NCBI RefSeq assembly: GCF_041893525.1
Contig: NZ_CP169068.1
Source of the DNA: Phaeobacter bryozoorum
GTDB taxonomy: Bacteria > Pseudomonadota > Alphaproteobacteria > Rhodobacterales > Rhodobacteraceae
DNA: 64,000 nucleotides
Reading direction: 5' to 3' (one strand)
Numbering within the stretch: the stretch's first letter is position 1; each line of letters begins with the position of its first letter. A program made the position numbers and the translations under genes. This document shows positions 60,946 through 64,000 of the stretch, one piece after another. Under the pieces are notes generated by a model that made no database searches, was not told the origin of the DNA, and saw only the letters and a program-made list of their open reading frames with translations.

Positions 60946-61635
60946 TCAGCCTTTCGGTGCCAGCAGCCGCAGGGCGGCGCGGATCAGCTCGGCCTCATTG
61001 GCGTCTGGATAGGTGGCGGCCGCCTCGGCCACGGCGGCGGCGGCATCGGAGGGACCATAGCCCAGATTGCCAAGCGCAGAGAGCGCCCCCGCAGAAGCAG
61101 CTGCGGCACCGGAGGGGGCCTTGGGTGGCGCTTTGCGAGGTTTCTTGGCCGTGCTCACCGGCTCGGCGGGTTCGACCACATCCAGCCCCGGCCCATCCAT
61201 GGCGTCGACGACGGTGCCACCCATCGCCATGACACCCGGCGCCTTGTCTTTGAGATCCAGAACAATGCGCTGCGCGGTCTTGGGGCCGACCCCTTTGGCG
61301 GCCTTCACCGCCGCCCAATCCCCCAGCGCGATCGCGCGGCTGACCCCATCGGGGCCAAGTGCGCCGAGAATGGCCAGCGAGACTTTCGCCCCCACCCCCT
61401 GCACCGAGGTCAGCAGGCGATGCCATTCCTTTTCAACCAGCGAAGGGAAGCCATAGAGCTGCATCAGGTCCTCACGCACCACCATATCGGTATAGAGCGC
61501 GACCGCCTCGCCGACGCCCGGCAGTGCGGCCATGGTGCGGTCGGAGCAATAGACGATATAGCCGACGCCGCGCACATCAATCAGCACGTGATCGCTGCTG
61601 CGGTACTCCAGACGCCCGGTGAGTTTTCCGATCAC
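60946..61635 (-). CDS. ruvA: Holliday junction protein RuvA
   Basis: RuvA holds the four-way junction for RuvB. The 229-residue protein begins MIGKLTGRLEYRSSDHVLIDVRGVGYIVY (OB domain), has the helix-hairpin-helix motifs LLTSVQGVGAKVSLAILG and AKGVGPKTAQRIVLDLKDK, and ends with the RuvB-binding domain (ALSALGNLGYGPSDAAAAVA). It is some 25 residues longer than usual because of a Lys/Pro/Ala-rich linker (about residues 160-185). It overlaps ruvC (61632-61635) and precedes ruvB. Confidence 0.95.
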   Translation of the reverse strand: MIGKLTGRLEYRSSDHVLIDVRGVGYIVYCSDRTMAALPGVGEAVALYTDMVVREDLMQLYGFPSLVEKEWHRLLTSVQGVGAKVSLAILGALGPDGVSRAIALGDWAAVKAAKGVGPKTAQRIVLDLKDKAPGVMAMGGTVVDAMDGPGLDVVEPAEPVSTAKKPRKAPPKAPSGAAAASAGALSALGNLGYGPSDAAAAVAEAAATYPDANEAELIRAALRLLAPKG

Positions 61636-62129
61636 GCGCGCTTCTCCTTCAGCTGGCGTTGTTGCGTGCCCCCATAAAACGCATGACAGATGGCAATGGC
61701 CAGAGCATCCGCTGCATCGGCATTCTTGGGCAGGCAGCCGGGCAGTTGCAGTTTCACCATATGCAGGATCTGTTCCTTGGCCGCATGACCCACGCCGACC
61801 ACGGTTTTCTTCACGCGGTTGGGGGCATATTCACCCACCGGAAGACCGGCCTGCGCCAATGTCATCAGGGCGACGCCCCGCGCCTGCCCCAGTTTCAGCG
61901 TGCCGGCACCATCCTTGTTCACGAAGGTCTGTTCGATGGCGGCCTGATCGGGGCGGTAGGCCGCGATCACCTCGATCACCTGATTGTGGAGCGACAGCAG
62001 CCGTTCGCCCAGATCATCGCCATCGGAAGTGCAGACCCCGTTGGCGATATGGCTGAGACGGGTGCCGCGTGATTCGATCACCCCCCAACCGAGGTTTCGC
62101 AACCCCGGATCAATGCCCAATATTCGCAT
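61632..62129 (-). CDS. ruvC: Holliday junction resolvase RuvC
   Basis: RuvC cuts Holliday junctions. The 165-residue protein starts MRILGIDPGLRNLGWGVIE, with the first catalytic Asp at residue 7; the other acidic residues are in AAIEQTFVNKDGAGTLKLGQARG and near NADAADALAIAICHAF. The ATG at 62129 has a GGGATAGGG site upstream; the longer frame to 62324 is not supported. It is first in ruvC-ruvA-ruvB. Confidence 0.95.
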   Translation of the reverse strand: MRILGIDPGLRNLGWGVIESRGTRLSHIANGVCTSDGDDLGERLLSLHNQVIEVIAAYRPDQAAIEQTFVNKDGAGTLKLGQARGVALMTLAQAGLPVGEYAPNRVKKTVVGVGHAAKEQILHMVKLQLPGCLPKNADAADALAIAICHAFYGGTQQRQLKEKRA

Positions 62130-62490
62130 GTCTGCCCTATCCCTGCCCGGTGTGGAGGTCTGATTTTGCTCAGGATTAGCACAAAAGGCGAACATGTCCA
62201 ATTGCTTTACAGGCCTGTGCGATGTGCCCTGCGGGGATGCCGCGCGGCACCTGTGGCGCAAAAACACGTGAATCCTGTTCCGAAAACGACCCTCTCCGGC
62301 GGGGAAACCGACATTCCTTTCCAAGAGGTAAAAACTCGGCCTTTTCCCTTGTTTTTATGGATCATAAGCCATGCAAAAAGCGCATATGACACATGCAATT
62401 TCAGCGATTGTCAGCCGTCATGCAGATGACTAAGTGCCGTCCATCGCCACAGGGCGAAGAGTTCAATTCAACCTCCGAAAGGACGAGGAC
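62130..62490. other. divergent promoter region between ruvC and the DUF1127 gene
   Basis: About 360 bases without a gene. The right half is AT-richer (62330-62400) and probably holds the promoter of the DUF1127 gene; a small inverted repeat, GGGGATGCCGCGCGGCACC in part, lies near 62233-62252. I see no SOS (LexA) box that I can defend. Confidence 0.45.
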
Positions 62491-62709
62491 ATGGCTGCAT
62501 TTGACACCACCCGCACCACCTATGGCACCAGCAGCCTGTTTGGCCGCTTCAGCGCCATGATCACCGGCCTTCTGGGCGCAGCTATCGACTGGAACGACGC
62601 GCGCGCCACCCGCCAGACCCTGGGTCAGCTGAGCGACCGCGAACTGGCCGATATCGGCCTGTCCCGCGCGGATATCGATCGCGTTGCCGAGGGCAAGCCG
62701 GTCTTCTGA
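62491..62709 (+). CDS. DUF1127 domain protein
   Basis: A 72-residue protein with a C-terminal DUF1127 domain, seen as WNDARATRQTLGQLSDRELADIGLSRADIDRVAEG. In Rhodobacter sphaeroides a DUF1127 protein (CcaF1) binds RNA and is stress-induced; this role is only suggested here. The ATG follows AAAGGACGAGG. It is a single gene with its own terminator. Confidence 0.88.
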   Translation: MAAFDTTRTTYGTSSLFGRFSAMITGLLGAAIDWNDARATRQTLGQLSDRELADIGLSRADIDRVAEGKPVF

Positions 62710-62760
62710 GGTTGGCACCTCGGTCTGGATCATCCAGAGCCTATCATCCGAGAGACATGA

Positions 62761-62797
62761 AAAACGCCGCCTCCTGATGGAGTGCGGCGTTTTCTGG
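62761..62797 (+). terminator. terminator after the DUF1127 gene
   Basis: AAAACGCCGC (62761-62770) pairs with GCGGCGTTTT (62784-62793), with an inner CTCC/GGAG stem (62771-62774, 62779-62782) and loop TGAT. A T-run closes the stem. Confidence 0.88.
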
Positions 62798-62915
62798 TTG
62801 CTTTGGTCTGCACGTCGATGCCGAGGCGTAACCCTGCTGCGTCGGACATGACCGCGCGGCCGGATTGTGTCGGATGCCCCCCAGCGCCCGACACATGGCC
62901 CGCCAGCCTGTCCCT

Positions 62916-63260
62916 CTACCGCAGCACAGGTCCGATCTTCTCGGCCAGGAACTGTGACACTGGATCCCGCTGCATGACAAATGCACCGGCTTTTTCCAGC
63001 CCCGTTCCCGCCCGCAGCTGGTCGACACGATAGTCGTAGCTGCCAAATCCCAGCGCTGCCATCAAGAAGCCCTTGAACAGCAGAAACGCCGCGACAAACA
63101 GGATCAATGATCGGCCGGAGATCCGCGACTGCACCCGTCGCGGCGCCACCACGATCAACCCATCCGCGCGCACTTTGGCAGTATAGCCGCGCGCCATGGC
63201 CCCGTGTTTGCGTTCCAGCCGGTCAAGCCGAGCATAGAAATTGTTACTGTGTTCACCCAT
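62916..63260 (-). CDS. small membrane protein of unknown function
   Basis: A 114-residue protein with a short N-terminal coiled part (GEHSNNFYARLDRLERKHGAMARG), a basic stretch (APRRVQSRISG) and one membrane helix (LILFVAAFLLFKGFLMAALGF), followed by a soluble tail (DYRVDQLRAGTGLEKAGAFVMQRDPVSQFLAEKIG). I do not recognise the family; it looks like a conserved small inner-membrane protein of roseobacters. The ATG at 63260 (MGEHSNN) is preferred to 63293. Confidence 0.65.
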   Translation of the reverse strand: MGEHSNNFYARLDRLERKHGAMARGYTAKVRADGLIVVAPRRVQSRISGRSLILFVAAFLLFKGFLMAALGFGSYDYRVDQLRAGTGLEKAGAFVMQRDPVSQFLAEKIGPVLR

Positions 63261-63365
63261 AACCAAAACCCTGCAATGGCTCCCACCATCCACATATTAA
63301 TGTTTAGGTAGGGAATGGGACCATTTTGGGGCGGGTCATTAAAATGCTCAACAAACTTGAACAAT

Positions 63366-64000
63366 TCAGCCCTTTTTCTGCAAAAGCAGCGTCGTCCAGT
63401 CACCAATCTCGGTGCGTTCCACAAGATTGATGCCGTTCTGTGCATAAACGCCCTGCACCTCATCGGCCTGTTCGTTCAGCAAACCGGAGAGAATCGCATA
63501 GCCACCGTCGCGCAGATGGCCGGCCACATCTGGGGCCAATGCAACCAGAGGGCCTTTCAGGATATTGGCGAAGATGAGATCGTAAGGGGCCGCCTCGGCC
63601 AGTGCCGGGGCGTCGAAACCGGCGGCTTCAAGACATTGCACACGGCCTTCCATGTCATTGGCCTTCAGATTGGCCTCAGCAACGTCCACGGCGACCTGAT
63701 CAATGTCGCTGGCCAGGATCTGCCCATCCCAGACGCGCGCCGCAGCCATCGCCAGCACCGCCGTGCCACAGCCGATATCGGCCACTTTCCCGGCGACGAA
63801 ACCGTCGTCGATCAGCTTGTCCAGCGCCTTCAGGCAGCCCAGGGTGGTGCCGTGATGGCCAGTGCCGAAGGCCATCGCCGCCTCAATCAGAAGCGGAATG
63901 CGATCAGCGGGCAGCTTGTCGGCATCATGGCTGCCGTAGACGAAGAAACGGCCCGCTTCCACCGGCGCCAGTTCGCGCCGCACATGGGCGACCCAATCGG
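63366..64000 (-). CDS. prmA: ribosomal protein L11 methyltransferase, C-terminal part
   Basis: PrmA trimethylates lysines of ribosomal protein L11. The gene runs out of the window at its 5' end; the methionine at 63983 is internal, since the frame stays open (DWVAHV) to base 64000. About 210 residues are seen, with the SAM motifs AFGTGHHGTTLGCLKALD, VADIGCGTAVLAMAAARV, ASDIDQVAVDVAEAN, and the NILKGPLVALAPDVAGHL motif in which NIL replaces the typical NPPY-like site. GxLNEQADEVQ follows at the end. Confidence 0.93.
   Translation of the reverse strand, partial: DWVAHVRRELAPVEAGRFFVYGSHDADKLPADRIPLLIEAAMAFGTGHHGTTLGCLKALDKLIDDGFVAGKVADIGCGTAVLAMAAARVWDGQILASDIDQVAVDVAEANLKANDMEGRVQCLEAAGFDAPALAEAAPYDLIFANILKGPLVALAPDVAGHLRDGGYAILSGLLNEQADEVQGVYAQNGINLVERTEIGDWTTLLLQKKG

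Noticed and set aside
1..64000. mobile islands, prophage, toxin-antitoxin or defence systems
   Set aside because: I looked for integrases, transposases, phage structural genes, restriction-modification and toxin pairs and found none; gene content is conserved chromosomal core plus the Tad locus.

Overview
The window looks like a stretch of chromosome from an alphaproteobacterium of the family Rhodobacteraceae, most likely a roseobacter-group member near Phaeobacter, Ruegeria or Leisingera. This is an inference from gene content, high GC, and conserved gene orders such as ruvC-ruvA-ruvB / ybgC-tolQ-tolR-tolA-tolB-pal-cpoB-tilS-ftsH and ctaC-ctaB-coxF-ctaG-ctaE-surf1. I see no rRNA, tRNA, insertion sequence, prophage or CRISPR array, and codon use is uniform.

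Layout. 1-9.8 kb: accessory and housekeeping genes (end of a serine protease, SDR, DUF1178, EcsC, acetyltransferases, flavin reductase, SulP transporter), then mtnP and apt (salvage of methylthioadenosine and adenine) and a secreted fasciclin protein. 10-16 kb: an MFS transporter, a GlcD-like flavoprotein, and the minus-strand group surf1-thrC-M16 peptidase-GNAT. 16-20.3 kb: the aa3-type cytochrome c oxidase and assembly operon, including a 59-residue CoxF gene. 20.5-28 kb: tldD, dprA, topA and the two subunits of a 3-oxoacid CoA-transferase. 29.9-42 kb: a Tad (tight adherence) pilus locus with two short Flp pilins, CpaB, CpaC, an OmpA-type lipoprotein, CpaE, CpaF, TadB, TadC, two TPR proteins, a prepilin peptidase and an AAA ATPase. 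42-45.8 kb: a ligase-associated helicase, the PdeM nuclease and a thioesterase. 45.9-49 kb: the one-carbon genes folD and fhs with a chorismate mutase between them. 49-64 kb: MOSC protein, ftsH, tilS, the Tol-Pal operon, ruvCAB, a DUF1127 protein and the start-truncated end of prmA.

The most useful observations are these. (1) Three conserved genes (thrC, the ligase-associated helicase, ruvB) are each broken by one missing base at a short C/G run; restoring one base gives full-length family members, so sequencing or assembly error is the first explanation. (2) A parS-like but distinct palindrome, TGTTTCGCACGCGAAACA, occurs twice, 52.9 kb apart, each with the same AGGTCAGC box at the same distance. 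(3) A perfect FNR-type box lies between ctaC and tldD. (4) The Tad locus carries two Flp pilins with an Asp-Trp variant of the usual Glu-Tyr motif, an OmpA lipoprotein where CpaD is usual, and an uncharacterised winged-helix AAA ATPase. I did not find a clearly new defence or mobile system.
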